From the NCBI GenBank assembly GCA_029263195.1, contig JAJCXX010000099.1:1-64000 (forward strand): a stretch of DNA of 64,000 bases, written 5' to 3'. The DNA comes from Acidimicrobiales bacterium (GTDB taxonomy: Bacteria > Actinomycetota > Acidimicrobiia > Acidimicrobiales > Aldehydirespiratoraceae). The position numbers were made by a program, and so were the translations under genes. Below the pieces are notes generated by a model. It did no database searches and was not told where the DNA came from. It was given only the letters and a program-made list of their open reading frames with translations. Of this stretch, positions 32,350-41,645 are shown piece by piece (position 1 is the first letter of the stretch; each line of letters begins with the position of its first letter).

Positions 32350-35300
32350 CTATCCGGCGGGGGTGAACACGCGATCGAGCAGCTCGGTGAGCTCTTGGGC
32401 GTGGACCTTGGCGCTGCCCGTGGCCGGGCTTCCCGACTCGAATCGGCTCACCCTGCGGATGTCGTGGGTCTCGCCGTGGGCTTCGTAGAGCCGACCCTTG
32501 ATCGAGTTCCATGGTCCCATGTTCTCGGGCTCCTCTTGGAGCCACACGATCTCGGAAGCTCCGGGATATCGGCCCACTTCGGCGGCCACGGCCTCGTAGG
32601 GCCAAGGGAAGAGCTGCTCGACTCGGGCGATCGCGGTGGGGGCCTGGCGTTTCTCGCGTTCGTCCATGGCGTCGTAGGCCACCTTGCCGCTGCAGAAGAC
32701 GATCTGGCGAACCGACGCAGGGTCGGAGACGCTGGTGTCGACCAACAACTCCTCGAAGGTCCCTGTCAGCAGCTCGTCGATCGACGATCGGGAATTCTGA
32801 TGCCGGAGCAGCGACTTCGGTGTGAACACGACCAGAGGCGTCGGAGGCTTCTGCATGGCTTGGCGGCGCAGTAGATGGAAGAGCTGAGCGGCAGTGGTGG
32901 CGTTGCAGATCTGCATGTTGTCCTCGGCCGACAACAGAAGGAACCGCTCGATGCGTGCTGACGAATGCTCAGGCCCCTGGCCCTCGTAGCCGTGGGGCAA
33001 CAACATCACCAGACCGGAGTCCTGATTCCATTTGTCTTTCGAAGCCACGATGAACTGGTCGATGATGATCTGGGCGCCGTTGGCGAAGTCGCCGAATTGC
33101 GCCTCCCAGACGACCAGTGCGTCCTGGTTGGCGACCGAGTAACCGAACTCGAAACCCAGAGCGGCGTACTCCGACAGAATCGAGTCGTATATCCAAAGGC
33201 GCGCTTCTGAGCCGGTGAGGGTCGCCAAGGGAACGTGTTCGGCGCTCGTCTCGTAGTCGACCAGAGTGGAGTGACGGTGAGAGAAGGTGCCACGGCGCGA
33301 GTCCTGGCCGGCGATGCGGATCGATGTCCCGTCGAGCAGCAGCGATCCGAGAGCCATGGCCTCGCCGAGGGCCCAGTCGACCTCGCCCGAGTCGAACATC
33401 TTGTCGCGGGTCACGAACTGGCGAGCCAATTTGGGATGAGTTGTGAAGCCGTCGGGGGTCGATCCGAGAGCGTCGTAGATCCGGTCGACCGTGGAGCGAT
33501 CGATGGCGGTTTGCAAGTGGGGGAGCACGCCCGTGGCCGGAGATTGGGGTAGGGCTCTGGTCGACGGGTCGGGCGCTTGCTCACGTGTCTCGTCGAGAGC
33601 GAACTGCAGTCGGGCTTTGAAATCAGCCAGAGCGTCCTCTTCCTCCGCGGGAGTGAGATCGCCTCGCTTCACCAGCGACGCGGTGTACTGCGCTCGAACC
33701 GTGGGCCTGGCGTTGATTCGCCGGTACATCTCCGGCAGCGTGTAGCTCGGGTCGTCGCCCTCGTTGTGGCCGTGTCGGCGATAGCACACCATGTCGATTA
33801 CGACGTCTTTGTGGAATTGTTCCCGGTAGGCGAACGCCCACCTGGCAACCTGGACGCAAGCTTCGGGGTCGTCGCCGTTGACGTGGAATATCGGCGCCTG
33901 GATCATCTTGGCGACATCGGTCGGGTAGACGCCGGTGCGGGCCATGTCGGGGGTGGTGGTGAACCCGAGCTGGTTGTTGATGATGAGGTGAACGGTGCCT
34001 CCGACTCGGTAGCCGTGGACCTGTGAGAGGTTGAGGGTCTCGGCCACCACGCCCTGGCCGGCGAACGCCGAATCGCCGTGGATCTGCAGCGGTAGCACCG
34101 GGAATGGGGGATGACCGGCGTCGGGGTCGATGGCGTCGAGTCGGGCACGTGTCATACCGACCACGACCGGATCGACGGCCTCGAGGTGCGACGGGTTGGC
34201 TGCCAACTCGACAGGAATCGTTGCTCCGCCGCGACTGGTGAATTCGCCGGTCTGGCCGAGGTGATACTTGACGTCGCCGGATCCTTGGATCATGCCGTCG
34301 CTGATGCTGCCCTCGAACTCGTTGAAGAGCTGGCCGTAGCGCTTCCCGACGACGTTGACGAGCACGTTGAGTCGCCCCCGGTGCGCCATTCCCATCACGC
34401 ACTCGACGATTCCTGCATCGGCCGCTACGTCGAGCAGCGCGTCGAGAAGCGGGATGGTGCTCTCGGCGCCTTCGAGTCCGAATCGTTTCTGGCCCACGTA
34501 CTTGGTGCCGAGGAAGGTCTCCAACGCCTCGGCTGCGTTGAGACGGTGGAGAATGTGTTGTTGCTCGTCGGGAGAGGTGGATCGGGTGGCTCCTTCGACC
34601 ATCTCCTGTATCCAGCGCTTCTCCACCGGGTCCTGGATGTGCATGAACTCGATGCCCACGGTGCGGCAGTAGGCATCTCTCAGAACTCCGAGAAGGTCTC
34701 CGAGCGACATCTTGTGGTGACCGCCGACCGGGGCGTAGCCGCCGGCGTGCCCGCCGGTGAGGAACTCGCGGTCGAGATCCCAGATGGTGAGTCCGTAGGT
34801 GGCCGGGTCGAGTTCGGCGTGCATCTTCGGCTCGTTGACCCGCAATGGGTCGAGGTCGGCGATGAGATGGCCGCGCACTCGGTGCATGTTGATGAGGGAG
34901 TTGACCTGGGCCTGCTTTTCGAGCATGCCGGTCTCGCGGTCTACCGGGTTGACATCACGGTGCCACTTGACCGCTTCGTAGGGCACACCCAAGGATTGAA
35001 AGATCTCGTCGTAGAAGTGGTCTTCGCCCAGTAGTAGTTCGTGAATCTTCTTGAGGAACATGCCCGACTCAGCACCCTGGATGATGCGGTGGTCGTAGGT
35101 CGAGCTGATGGTCATGACCTTCGATACGCCCAGTTCGGCGAGCTTGGCGGGATCGGCGGCCTGGTACTCGGCGGGAAAGGCGATCGATCCAGCCCCGACG
35201 ATCAGCCCCTGGCCGGGCATGAGGCGTGGGACCGACTGGCGGGTCCCTATTGTGCCGGGGTTGGTGAGCGAGACCGTGGTGCCGACGAAGTCGTCGGGGC

Positions 35301-35988
35301 TGAGCTTGTTGGACCTGACCTTGGTGATGAGTTCCTCGTAGGCGGCGTGGAAACCGGCGAAGTCGAGGGTGTCGGCGTCTCGAATGCACGGGACCATCAA
35401 GGTTCGCGATCCGTCGGACTTCTCAACGTCGACCGCGATCCCGAGCCCTACATGCTCGTGTCTGATGAGCCGTGGCTCGCCGTCGGGGCCGTGGACGAAC
35501 GAGTTGTTCATCGCCGGTATCTCCTCGGCAATGGCGCGCACGATCGCGTAGCCGATGATGTGGGTGAACGAGACCTTGCCGCCCTGCTTGCGGGTGAGAT
35601 AGCCGTTGATGACCTTGCGGTTGATTTCGAGCAGCTTCGCGGGGACCTCACGGAAGCTGGTGGCGGTGGGAACGTCGAGGCTGGCTTCCATGTTGGTGAC
35701 GATCCGTGCTCCGACCCCGCGGATCTGGTCGCCCGGGGCCTCGCCGACCCGCGAGGCCTGAGCGGCTACTGCGGGCTGAGGCTCGGTTGACGGGGGCGAT
35801 ACAACCGTGGCGCTTGTATCGATGGTTGTGCGTCGGTATTCGGTAGCCGGCTGCTGGACTGCGTTCTCGAACTCGGCGCGCCACAGGGGATCGACGGACT
35901 CTGGATCGGCAGTCCACAGGGCCCGCATTTCATCGACGAGCCAGGCGTTTGGTCCGAGGTCGGCTGCGGGGTCAACTGCTTCTGGCAT
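32350..35988 (-). CDS. kgd: Multifunctional 2-oxoglutarate decarboxylase / dehydrogenase E2-E1 (Kgd)
   Basis: 1212 residues, close to mycobacterial Kgd (about 1230). Order: an E1 N-terminal helix (NAWLVDEMRALWTADPESV), a linker, an E2 succinyltransferase-like catalytic domain ending in TYDHRIIQGAESG (about 298-302), then the thiamine-diphosphate E1 with HRGRLNVLVN (about 533), GDSAFAGQGVVAETLNL (about 637) and LIINNQLGF. No lipoyl domain is present, as expected for Kgd, which works with a separate dihydrolipoyl carrier. It feeds the TCA cycle at 2-oxoglutarate. TACAAT six bases before ATG 35988 gives a leaderless promoter, divergent from xthA. Confidence 0.96.
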   Translation of the reverse strand: MPEAVDPAADLGPNAWLVDEMRALWTADPESVDPLWRAEFENAVQQPATEYRRTTIDTSATVVSPPSTEPQPAVAAQASRVGEAPGDQIRGVGARIVTNMEASLDVPTATSFREVPAKLLEINRKVINGYLTRKQGGKVSFTHIIGYAIVRAIAEEIPAMNNSFVHGPDGEPRLIRHEHVGLGIAVDVEKSDGSRTLMVPCIRDADTLDFAGFHAAYEELITKVRSNKLSPDDFVGTTVSLTNPGTIGTRQSVPRLMPGQGLIVGAGSIAFPAEYQAADPAKLAELGVSKVMTISSTYDHRIIQGAESGMFLKKIHELLLGEDHFYDEIFQSLGVPYEAVKWHRDVNPVDRETGMLEKQAQVNSLINMHRVRGHLIADLDPLRVNEPKMHAELDPATYGLTIWDLDREFLTGGHAGGYAPVGGHHKMSLGDLLGVLRDAYCRTVGIEFMHIQDPVEKRWIQEMVEGATRSTSPDEQQHILHRLNAAEALETFLGTKYVGQKRFGLEGAESTIPLLDALLDVAADAGIVECVMGMAHRGRLNVLVNVVGKRYGQLFNEFEGSISDGMIQGSGDVKYHLGQTGEFTSRGGATIPVELAANPSHLEAVDPVVVGMTRARLDAIDPDAGHPPFPVLPLQIHGDSAFAGQGVVAETLNLSQVHGYRVGGTVHLIINNQLGFTTTPDMARTGVYPTDVAKMIQAPIFHVNGDDPEACVQVARWAFAYREQFHKDVVIDMVCYRRHGHNEGDDPSYTLPEMYRRINARPTVRAQYTASLVKRGDLTPAEEEDALADFKARLQFALDETREQAPDPSTRALPQSPATGVLPHLQTAIDRSTVDRIYDALGSTPDGFTTHPKLARQFVTRDKMFDSGEVDWALGEAMALGSLLLDGTSIRIAGQDSRRGTFSHRHSTLVDYETSAEHVPLATLTGSEARLWIYDSILSEYAALGFEFGYSVANQDALVVWEAQFGDFANGAQIIIDQFIVASKDKWNQDSGLVMLLPHGYEGQGPEHSSARIERFLLLSAEDNMQICNATTAAQLFHLLRRQAMQKPPTPLVVFTPKSLLRHQNSRSSIDELLTGTFEELLVDTSVSDPASVRQIVFCSGKVAYDAMDEREKRQAPTAIARVEQLFPWPYEAVAAEVGRYPGASEIVWLQEEPENMGPWNSIKGRLYEAHGETHDIRRVSRFESGSPATGSAKVHAQELTELLDRVFTPAG

Positions 35989-35994
35989 TGGCGA

Positions 35995-36000
35995 ATTGTA
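35995..36000 (-). promoter_or_regulatory. -10 element TACAAT of a probable leaderless promoter (kgd)
   Basis: TACAAT, TCGCCA, ATG 35988 on the minus strand: near consensus and without SD. Confidence 0.7.
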
Positions 36001-36050
36001 TGGTGACCGGCTGGACGCGCGGAGAGACGGCCGGATACGCGACCGGGCTG

Positions 36051-36056
36051 TAGTGT
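36051..36056 (+). promoter_or_regulatory. -10 element TAGTGT of a probable leaderless promoter (xthA)
   Basis: TAGTGT, CAGGCG, ATG 36063. Confidence 0.6.
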
Positions 36057-36062
36057 CAGGCG

Positions 36063-36845
36063 ATGCTGCTGGCGACTTGGAATGTGAACTCGCTCAACGC
36101 CCGATTGTCGCGTGTCGAGCGTTGGCTCGAACGGTTTCGTCCCGACGTGTTGTGTCTTCAGGAGACCAAGATGGCCGACGACGCCTTCCCGGCTCTCACG
36201 TTCGAAGCGCTCGGATACGAAGCCTTTCACCATGGTGAGGGCCGCTGGAACGGTGTGGCAATTCTGAGTCGAGTCGGTCTCGATGATCCGGTGGCCGGGT
36301 TCGGTGACAACATTGATCCCGACCCCGATGCTCGTCTGGCGTGGGCAACCTGCGGTGGAGTGCGGGTCGCCTGTTGTTATGTGCCCAACGGACGGTCGCT
36401 CGACAATGATCACTACCAATACAAGTTGAGCTGGCTCGACCGGCTCCGCACCAGCCTCGACCAGTCGTGCGATCCGGCCGACGATGTCGTCGTATGCGGC
36501 GATTTCAATGTCGCTCCAACTGATATCGACGTGTACGACACGAGTTGCTTCGTCGGTGCGACTCATGTGAGCGCGCCCGAGCGTGAACGGCTCGCGAGAA
36601 TTGCTCAGTGGGGCCTGGTCGATGTGTTCCGTGAGCACCACCAGGAGGCAGGTTTGTACTCCTGGTGGGACTACCGCGGCGGGGCGTTCCACAAACGGCA
36701 GGGGATGCGAATCGATCTGTTGATGGTGTCGAATTCAATGGCTGCGGCAACCGAAACGGTTGTCGTCGACCGCAACGAACGCAAGGGCCCCAAGGACGAT
36801 CCGCCCAGCGATCACGCCCCCGTTCTGATGGTCACCGGCGGCTGA
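36063..36845 (+). CDS. xthA: Exodeoxyribonuclease III / AP endonuclease
   Basis: 260 residues. Endonuclease/exonuclease/phosphatase motifs: ATWNVNSLNARL (metal-binding Asn), DVLCLQETKMAD (metal-binding Glu), YVPNGRSLDNDHYQYKL, VVCGDFNVAP (catalytic Asp/Asn), and the terminal PPSDHAPVLMVTGG (catalytic Asp-His). It is an Mg-dependent 3'-5' exonuclease and abasic-site endonuclease. It is one of several repair genes in this window (nucS, mug, uvrD2-like, recG). The next gene starts one base after its stop. Confidence 0.96.
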   Translation: MLLATWNVNSLNARLSRVERWLERFRPDVLCLQETKMADDAFPALTFEALGYEAFHHGEGRWNGVAILSRVGLDDPVAGFGDNIDPDPDARLAWATCGGVRVACCYVPNGRSLDNDHYQYKLSWLDRLRTSLDQSCDPADDVVVCGDFNVAPTDIDVYDTSCFVGATHVSAPERERLARIAQWGLVDVFREHHQEAGLYSWWDYRGGAFHKRQGMRIDLLMVSNSMAAATETVVVDRNERKGPKDDPPSDHAPVLMVTGG

Positions 36846-36846
36846 A

Positions 36847-38976
36847 ATGCTGACACCACTCGACGAACACGAACTCCTCGTCTTCTGGACGCAGCTACTG
36901 GTGTTGGTGGCCACGGCCAGATCGTGTGGTTACCTGATGCGCCGCATCAACCTCCCATCGGTGATCGGTGAACTGGCGGCCGGCGTGATCTTGGGGCCTT
37001 CGATCTTCGGACGGGTCTGGCCCAGCGGATTTCACTGGTTCCTGCCCGATCTCGAGATCTCGTCCGGGGCGCTGTTCGCGGTGAGTTGGCTCGGCGTGGC
37101 GTTGCTGCTGGTCACGGCAGGTTTCGAGACCGATCTTGAGCTGATTTCGAAACTCGGCCGGGCGGCGGCGCTCGTCACCGGGTTCAGCCTCGTGGTGCCC
37201 CTCATTGGCGGACTGGTCGTCGGGTTTTCACTGCCGGAATCATTCGTCGGCGCTGAGGCCGACCGAACCGTTTTCGCCCTGTTCGTGGCGGCAGCTCTGT
37301 CGGTTTCGGCGCTGGCGGTGATCGCCAAGATCCTCTCCGAACTGGGGCTGATGCGGCGGGACTTCGGTCAGATCACCGTGGCTGCCGGTATGGCCAACGA
37401 CGTGGTCGGGTGGCTGATGCTTGCGGTGTTCTCCGGCTTCGCCGTCGAAGGTGAGGTGTCGATCAGCGGGATCGCTCAGACCGTGGGAGGTCTCGCTGTA
37501 TTCGTCTTCCTGGCGATGACCTTTGGCCAGAGAGTGGTTGATAGGTCGTTGCGGTTCGTCCGTCGCGACGGCGCCAACATTGGTGGTGCCATGACCGTCG
37601 TGGTTTTCACCATGCTCGTGTTCGGGGTGGCGACACAGGCTCTCGGGATCGAAGCCGTATTGGGCGCCTTCGTCGCTGGTGTAGTGCTGCATCGTTCGCG
37701 ATTCCAACAATCCGACGTGCTCCACTACATCGAGGCACTCACGACGAGCTTCCTCGCGCCGGTGTTCTTTGCCACGGCCGGCCTTCGCGTCGACCTCGGC
37801 CTGCTCGGAAGCAACGGAGCGGTGGGCTGGGCGGTTCTGGTGGTGGCCGTGGCCATCGGAGCCAAGTTCGCTGGTGCTTTCCTGGGTGGTCGCCTCGCCG
37901 GACAATCGGTTCGCGCGTCGATCGCTCTCGGAGCGGGTCTCAACGCCCGAGGGGCGCTGGAGATCGTGATCGCGTCGGTGGGGCTGACCCTCGGCGTGTT
38001 CTCCGAAACGGCCTACACGGTGATCGTGATAGTGCCGTTGGCCACGTCGCTGTTCGCCGCTGGAAGTCTCATGCTCGTGGTGCGCGGCTGGCGCGGATCT
38101 GCTGATGAACGAAGCCGTCTCGATCGTGAAGAGGCCCTGAGCCGGAATCTTGTGGTGAAGTCCAGTCGCATCCTGCTGGCGTCGCAGGGGTCTCCGGCTT
38201 CGATTGCCGCGGCTCAGATCGCCCATTTCGCCTGGCCGAGCGAGGCTGCGGCCACGATCATGACAGTACGGCCCGACGGCGAGTTCCCGGATGTGAGCGT
38301 CATCGAAAGCGTTCTCGATGAGCGAAGCGTCGAGCACCGCCGTGTCAAGGGTGGGCCGTCGGAGGTGGCCGGGCAGATTCTTTCCGAGTCAGTCCTCGGA
38401 TACGGCGTTCTGGTTGTGGGCGTGGCGGCCCGTCACGAGGGGCAGTTGTACTCCCCGATGGTCGACCAGTTGCTGCTCAACACGTCGGTTCCGTTGCTGA
38501 TTGTGCGCCGGGCCCGGGGCCTCGACCGGCCGTTGCCTGCCGCCTTCAGCCGGGTGTTGGTTCCCGTGGCCGGCACCGCATCGTCGCGATCGGCCCAGGA
38601 AGTTGCGTTCAGCATTTCGGCGGAGCTCGGCACAGAAGCGATCCTCACTCACATCGCCCGGGCCGAAGCGCCTCATCTCCCGAGGCTTCTCACCCGGCAG
38701 CGTGCGAGGGTCGAAGCGGCTGCCGATCTCAGTCCGTTGATCACACCGGCCAAGACGCTGGCCGCTGAGATGGGGATCGAGCCGCGTGTGGTCGTCAGAA
38801 GGTCCGACTCGGTCGGGGAGACGCTGGTCGAGGTGGCGAACGCCGAGAAGGCCGATCTCGTGGTTCTCGGATCACGCGTACGTAACGTCGATGGTCGTCC
38901 CTTCATCGGGCGCGCCGCGGAAACTGTCCTCGAGAACTGCGACGCCACGGTGGTGTTGGTGGCCCGACCGCGCTGA
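36847..38976 (+). CDS. CPA2-family monovalent cation:proton antiporter with two USP-like C-terminal domains
   Basis: 709 residues. The first about 410 residues hold 12 or so helices with CPA2 features: INLPSVIGELAAGVILGPSI, a VSALAVIAKILSELG stretch, GMANDVVGWLMLAV (ND antiporter motif) and LNARGALEIVIASVGL. Two cytoplasmic domains of universal-stress-protein type follow (about 445-570 and 575-708), the second ending VVLGSRVRNVDG and AETVLENCDATVVLVARP. They probably sense nucleotide or metabolite state. Located one base after xthA, which suggests co-transcription. Confidence 0.88.
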   Translation: MLTPLDEHELLVFWTQLLVLVATARSCGYLMRRINLPSVIGELAAGVILGPSIFGRVWPSGFHWFLPDLEISSGALFAVSWLGVALLLVTAGFETDLELISKLGRAAALVTGFSLVVPLIGGLVVGFSLPESFVGAEADRTVFALFVAAALSVSALAVIAKILSELGLMRRDFGQITVAAGMANDVVGWLMLAVFSGFAVEGEVSISGIAQTVGGLAVFVFLAMTFGQRVVDRSLRFVRRDGANIGGAMTVVVFTMLVFGVATQALGIEAVLGAFVAGVVLHRSRFQQSDVLHYIEALTTSFLAPVFFATAGLRVDLGLLGSNGAVGWAVLVVAVAIGAKFAGAFLGGRLAGQSVRASIALGAGLNARGALEIVIASVGLTLGVFSETAYTVIVIVPLATSLFAAGSLMLVVRGWRGSADERSRLDREEALSRNLVVKSSRILLASQGSPASIAAAQIAHFAWPSEAAATIMTVRPDGEFPDVSVIESVLDERSVEHRRVKGGPSEVAGQILSESVLGYGVLVVGVAARHEGQLYSPMVDQLLLNTSVPLLIVRRARGLDRPLPAAFSRVLVPVAGTASSRSAQEVAFSISAELGTEAILTHIARAEAPHLPRLLTRQRARVEAAADLSPLITPAKTLAAEMGIEPRVVVRRSDSVGETLVEVANAEKADLVVLGSRVRNVDGRPFIGRAAETVLENCDATVVLVARPR

Positions 38977-38988
38977 CCAGCGAGTCGT

Positions 38989-40944
38989 CTACCTTTCGGT
39001 GGTGCCCGGCTCGATCAGTTCGAGAACGGTTTTTCCCCAGCGGCGGGTGCGCCCTGATCCGAGAAGTGTTGGATCTTCGAGTTGGGTGAGGGTGGTGGGT
39101 CGCTCTCTCACGCATCGCTCCATGACTTCGTCGGCGAGGATCGCCGCCGGGTCGACCTTGGCGGCTTTCGCCATCGAACGCCGCCAGGCGACCAGTCGTT
39201 CGCGTGTGAGCTCGTCACGATCCGCCGCCGGGTCGGGGGATTCGGTGATCGTCTCGTCGTCGAGTCGGGAACGTATCTCGTCGAGGTGTGGCGGCGCTTC
39301 CACGGTCGCCGGTTCATCGAACTGGAACGCGTCGAGCCACGGAGACGGAACACGGGGGTCCAACTTGTCGCCGCGGGCTCGGCGTCGGCACCAGTAGATG
39401 TGCAGTTCGCTCTCGGCTCTGGTGGTCGCCACGTGCAGCAGGCGGCGTTCCTCTTCGATGGCGGCCCGGGACTTGGCGAAGGAGATCGGCACGAATCCTT
39501 CTTCCAGCCCGATCAGATGCACGACCGGCCACTCGAGTCCCTTGGACGAGTGAAATGTGACCAGCTCCACAGCATCGCCGGTGGTGCTGGTCTGATCGTC
39601 GTTGCGGAGAATCGTGACAAGATCATCGACGGTGGAAGCCGGTTCGAGAGCCAGATGATCGCGGACCATGTCGAGGAAGATCTCGATCATCACACCGCGT
39701 TCGGTGTCTGGGTCGAACTTCAGCTCCGTCAGCTCGTCGGCCAGGACCTTCGACAGGAGTGCTCGATCGTCCCAACCGCCGATGAGGTCGACTATCTCGG
39801 GTCTCCGCAGAATGGCCGAATCGCCGCGGGTGCGGGTCGGTATTCCCGCTCGCTCCAGGGCCCTGCCGATCGGGATGAGCTGAGCGTTGGTGCGGGCGAG
39901 TACCGCTTGGCGGTTCCACGGAGATCCCGGACGGTGGCTGCCGCGCACCGCGCTTGCCAGTGATCGGGCTTCGTCCGGACCGTCGAGAACGGTGATGTCG
40001 GGGAGAGATCCCGATGGCCGGGCCGCCGGTTGCGGTTCTCGGCCGAGCACCCGGCCGGCTGCTTCGAGGATCTCGGGTGTCGACCGGAAGTTCGTTCGTA
40101 GGTGGATCACCGCAGTGCCGTTGAGATGGCGACCGATCTCGCGAATCAGGTCGGGCTCGGCTCCGTTCCATCCGTAGATCGCCTGATCCGGATCGCCCAC
40201 GACCGTGAGGGTAGAGGTCGGGTCGAGCCAGGACTTGAGAAGCGCGAACTGGAGCGGGTTGACATCCTGGAACTCATCCACGAACAGGTGCCGGTGTCGC
40301 CATTTCTGGGCGTCGGCGAACGTCTTGTCTCGTTGCAATGTGGCGTGGCACAAGGCCAGCAGATCGTCGAAGTCGACCAGTCGCCGGCGGCGCTTGGTCA
40401 CCTCGAAGTCGGCGTAGGCCTTGGCCACGAACTCTCTTCCGCGCGTGGGGCGGCGTTGGGACTTCACGGCGGCATCCGGATAACGCTCCGGAGTGATCAG
40501 GCGGGCCCTCGCCCAGCCGATTTCGATGTCGAGGTCGGCAACAGTCGACCGGTCGAGGCGGGGGTTGTGCTTGGCCAGGAAGGCCCGACGGTTGGTGAGC
40601 AGTTCGGGGGCGCTTCGGTCATTGGCCTCCCAGTGGCGGCGGAGCATGGCCAGCGCGGCCGAGTGAAACGTGCCAGCGGCGATTTCGTCGCGGATTCCCA
40701 GTCGGCGAGTGCGCCGACGCAACTCCGCCGCGGCCTTTCGGGTGAAGGTGACAGCCAGCACGCGCCGCGGGTCGATGTGCCCGGACGAAGCCTGCCACGC
40801 GATGCGATGGGTGAGGACCCTCGTCTTCCCGGATCCGGCGCCGGCGATGATGCAGAGCGGTGATGCGGATGTCGTGACCGCGTCGCGTTGTTCGGGCGTG
40901 AGGCCGACGAGCAGCGTGTCGGGATCGTCGATCCTGTCGTTCAC
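38989..40944 (-). CDS. uvrD2: UvrD/PcrA-like helicase with C-terminal HRDC domain (UvrD2-like)
   Basis: 651 residues, GTG start with TAGGGT six bases upstream. Superfamily 1A motifs: Q motif LTPEQRDAVTT, Walker A IAGAGSGKTRVLTHR, Ia TFTRKAAAELRRR, II LFVDEFQDVNPLQFALL, III VGDPDQAIYGWNG, IV LRTNFRSTPEIL, V VTFHSSKGLEWPVVHLIGLE, VI LLHVATTRAESELHI. The C-terminus (LVAWRRSMAKAAKVDPAAIL, RPTTLTQLEDP) is an HRDC domain, the feature that separates UvrD2 from UvrD1 in mycobacteria. It acts in DNA repair and replication. Its mutant phenotype here cannot be guessed from sequence. Confidence 0.9.
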   Translation of the reverse strand: MNDRIDDPDTLLVGLTPEQRDAVTTSASPLCIIAGAGSGKTRVLTHRIAWQASSGHIDPRRVLAVTFTRKAAAELRRRTRRLGIRDEIAAGTFHSAALAMLRRHWEANDRSAPELLTNRRAFLAKHNPRLDRSTVADLDIEIGWARARLITPERYPDAAVKSQRRPTRGREFVAKAYADFEVTKRRRRLVDFDDLLALCHATLQRDKTFADAQKWRHRHLFVDEFQDVNPLQFALLKSWLDPTSTLTVVGDPDQAIYGWNGAEPDLIREIGRHLNGTAVIHLRTNFRSTPEILEAAGRVLGREPQPAARPSGSLPDITVLDGPDEARSLASAVRGSHRPGSPWNRQAVLARTNAQLIPIGRALERAGIPTRTRGDSAILRRPEIVDLIGGWDDRALLSKVLADELTELKFDPDTERGVMIEIFLDMVRDHLALEPASTVDDLVTILRNDDQTSTTGDAVELVTFHSSKGLEWPVVHLIGLEEGFVPISFAKSRAAIEEERRLLHVATTRAESELHIYWCRRRARGDKLDPRVPSPWLDAFQFDEPATVEAPPHLDEIRSRLDDETITESPDPAADRDELTRERLVAWRRSMAKAAKVDPAAILADEVMERCVRERPTTLTQLEDPTLLGSGRTRRWGKTVLELIEPGTTER

Positions 40945-40950
40945 GTTTCG

Positions 40951-40956
40951 ACCCTA
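40951..40956 (-). promoter_or_regulatory. -10 element TAGGGT of a probable leaderless promoter (uvrD2-like)
   Basis: TAGGGT, CGAAAC, GTG 40944 on the minus strand. Confidence 0.6.
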
Positions 40957-41003
40957 CCGACTCGGTGACTGACGCGGAGGAGAACGGAACGCCTTCGGCG
41001 GTC

Positions 41004-41009
41004 TACGAT
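41004..41009 (+). promoter_or_regulatory. -10 element TACGAT of a probable leaderless promoter (PH-domain gene)
   Basis: TACGAT, CCGGGC, ATG 41016. It lies inside the frame that would extend the protein to GTG 40965, and so argues for ATG 41016. Confidence 0.65.
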
Positions 41010-41015
41010 CCGGGC

Positions 41016-41645
41016 ATGCCGTTTCCCCCGCAACTCCTCACCGACGACGAACAACTGGTACTCGATCTCAGGCCTCATTGGTGGTACCTCACACCGGCGG
41101 GCCTCATCCTCGCGGTGGCCCTGGTGATCGGGCTCGCTGCTCTGTTGAACGACTGGTTCAGTGTCGTCAACGCTGCCGTAGGTGTGATGGTGCTTGCCGC
41201 TATCGGCTGGTTCGGTATCACCTACATGAAGTGGACGACCACCAACTTCGTGGTCACGAATGAGAGGGTCATCTCCCGCAACGGGATTGTGGCCAAGCAC
41301 GGCATCGAGATCCCGCTCGACCGGATCAACACCGTATTCTTCAGCCAGTCGTTGTTCGAACGAGTGATCGGAGCGGGCGACCTCGGTATCGAGTCGGCAG
41401 GTGAAGGCGGGAGGCAGACGTTCACCGATATTCGCAGACCGAATCTCGTGCAGAACGAGATCTACCGACAGGTTGAAGGTCTCGAGAATCGAAAGCTGGA
41501 ACGGATGGGGCAGGCCGTGAGCGGAGCCGCTGTGGTCGATTCGATCCCCGAGCAGATCGACAAGCTCGACCAGCTACGTCGACAGGGCGTGCTCACCGAT
41601 GATGAGTTCGAAGCGAAAAAGCGGGAGCTTCTCGATCGGATGTAG
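41016..41645 (+). CDS. Bacterial PH-domain (YdbS/DUF304-like) membrane protein with C-terminal SHOCT motif
   Basis: 209 residues from ATG 41016. Two membrane helices near the N-terminus (LTPAGLILAVALVIGLAALL and VNAAVGVMVLAAIGWFGITY) are followed by a bacterial PH domain (NFVVTNERVISRNGIVAKHG, EIPLDRINTVFFSQSLFERV, GAGDLGIESAGEGG) and a C-terminal SHOCT segment (DQLRRQGVLTDDEFEAKKRE). PH/SHOCT proteins at bacterial membranes are poorly characterised. The 3' end overlaps the convergent MMPL gene by 53 bases. Confidence 0.88.
   Translation: MPFPPQLLTDDEQLVLDLRPHWWYLTPAGLILAVALVIGLAALLNDWFSVVNAAVGVMVLAAIGWFGITYMKWTTTNFVVTNERVISRNGIVAKHGIEIPLDRINTVFFSQSLFERVIGAGDLGIESAGEGGRQTFTDIRRPNLVQNEIYRQVEGLENRKLERMGQAVSGAAVVDSIPEQIDKLDQLRRQGVLTDDEFEAKKRELLDRM

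Noticed and set aside
34111-35034. 307-residue plus-strand frame opposite kgd
   Set aside because: Antisense shadow of kgd; composition dominated by complement of its codons.
40965-41015. GTG 40965 as the start of the PH-domain protein
   Set aside because: The TACGAT hexamer at 41004-41009 lies within it, spaced six bases from ATG 41016, which matches the family start better.
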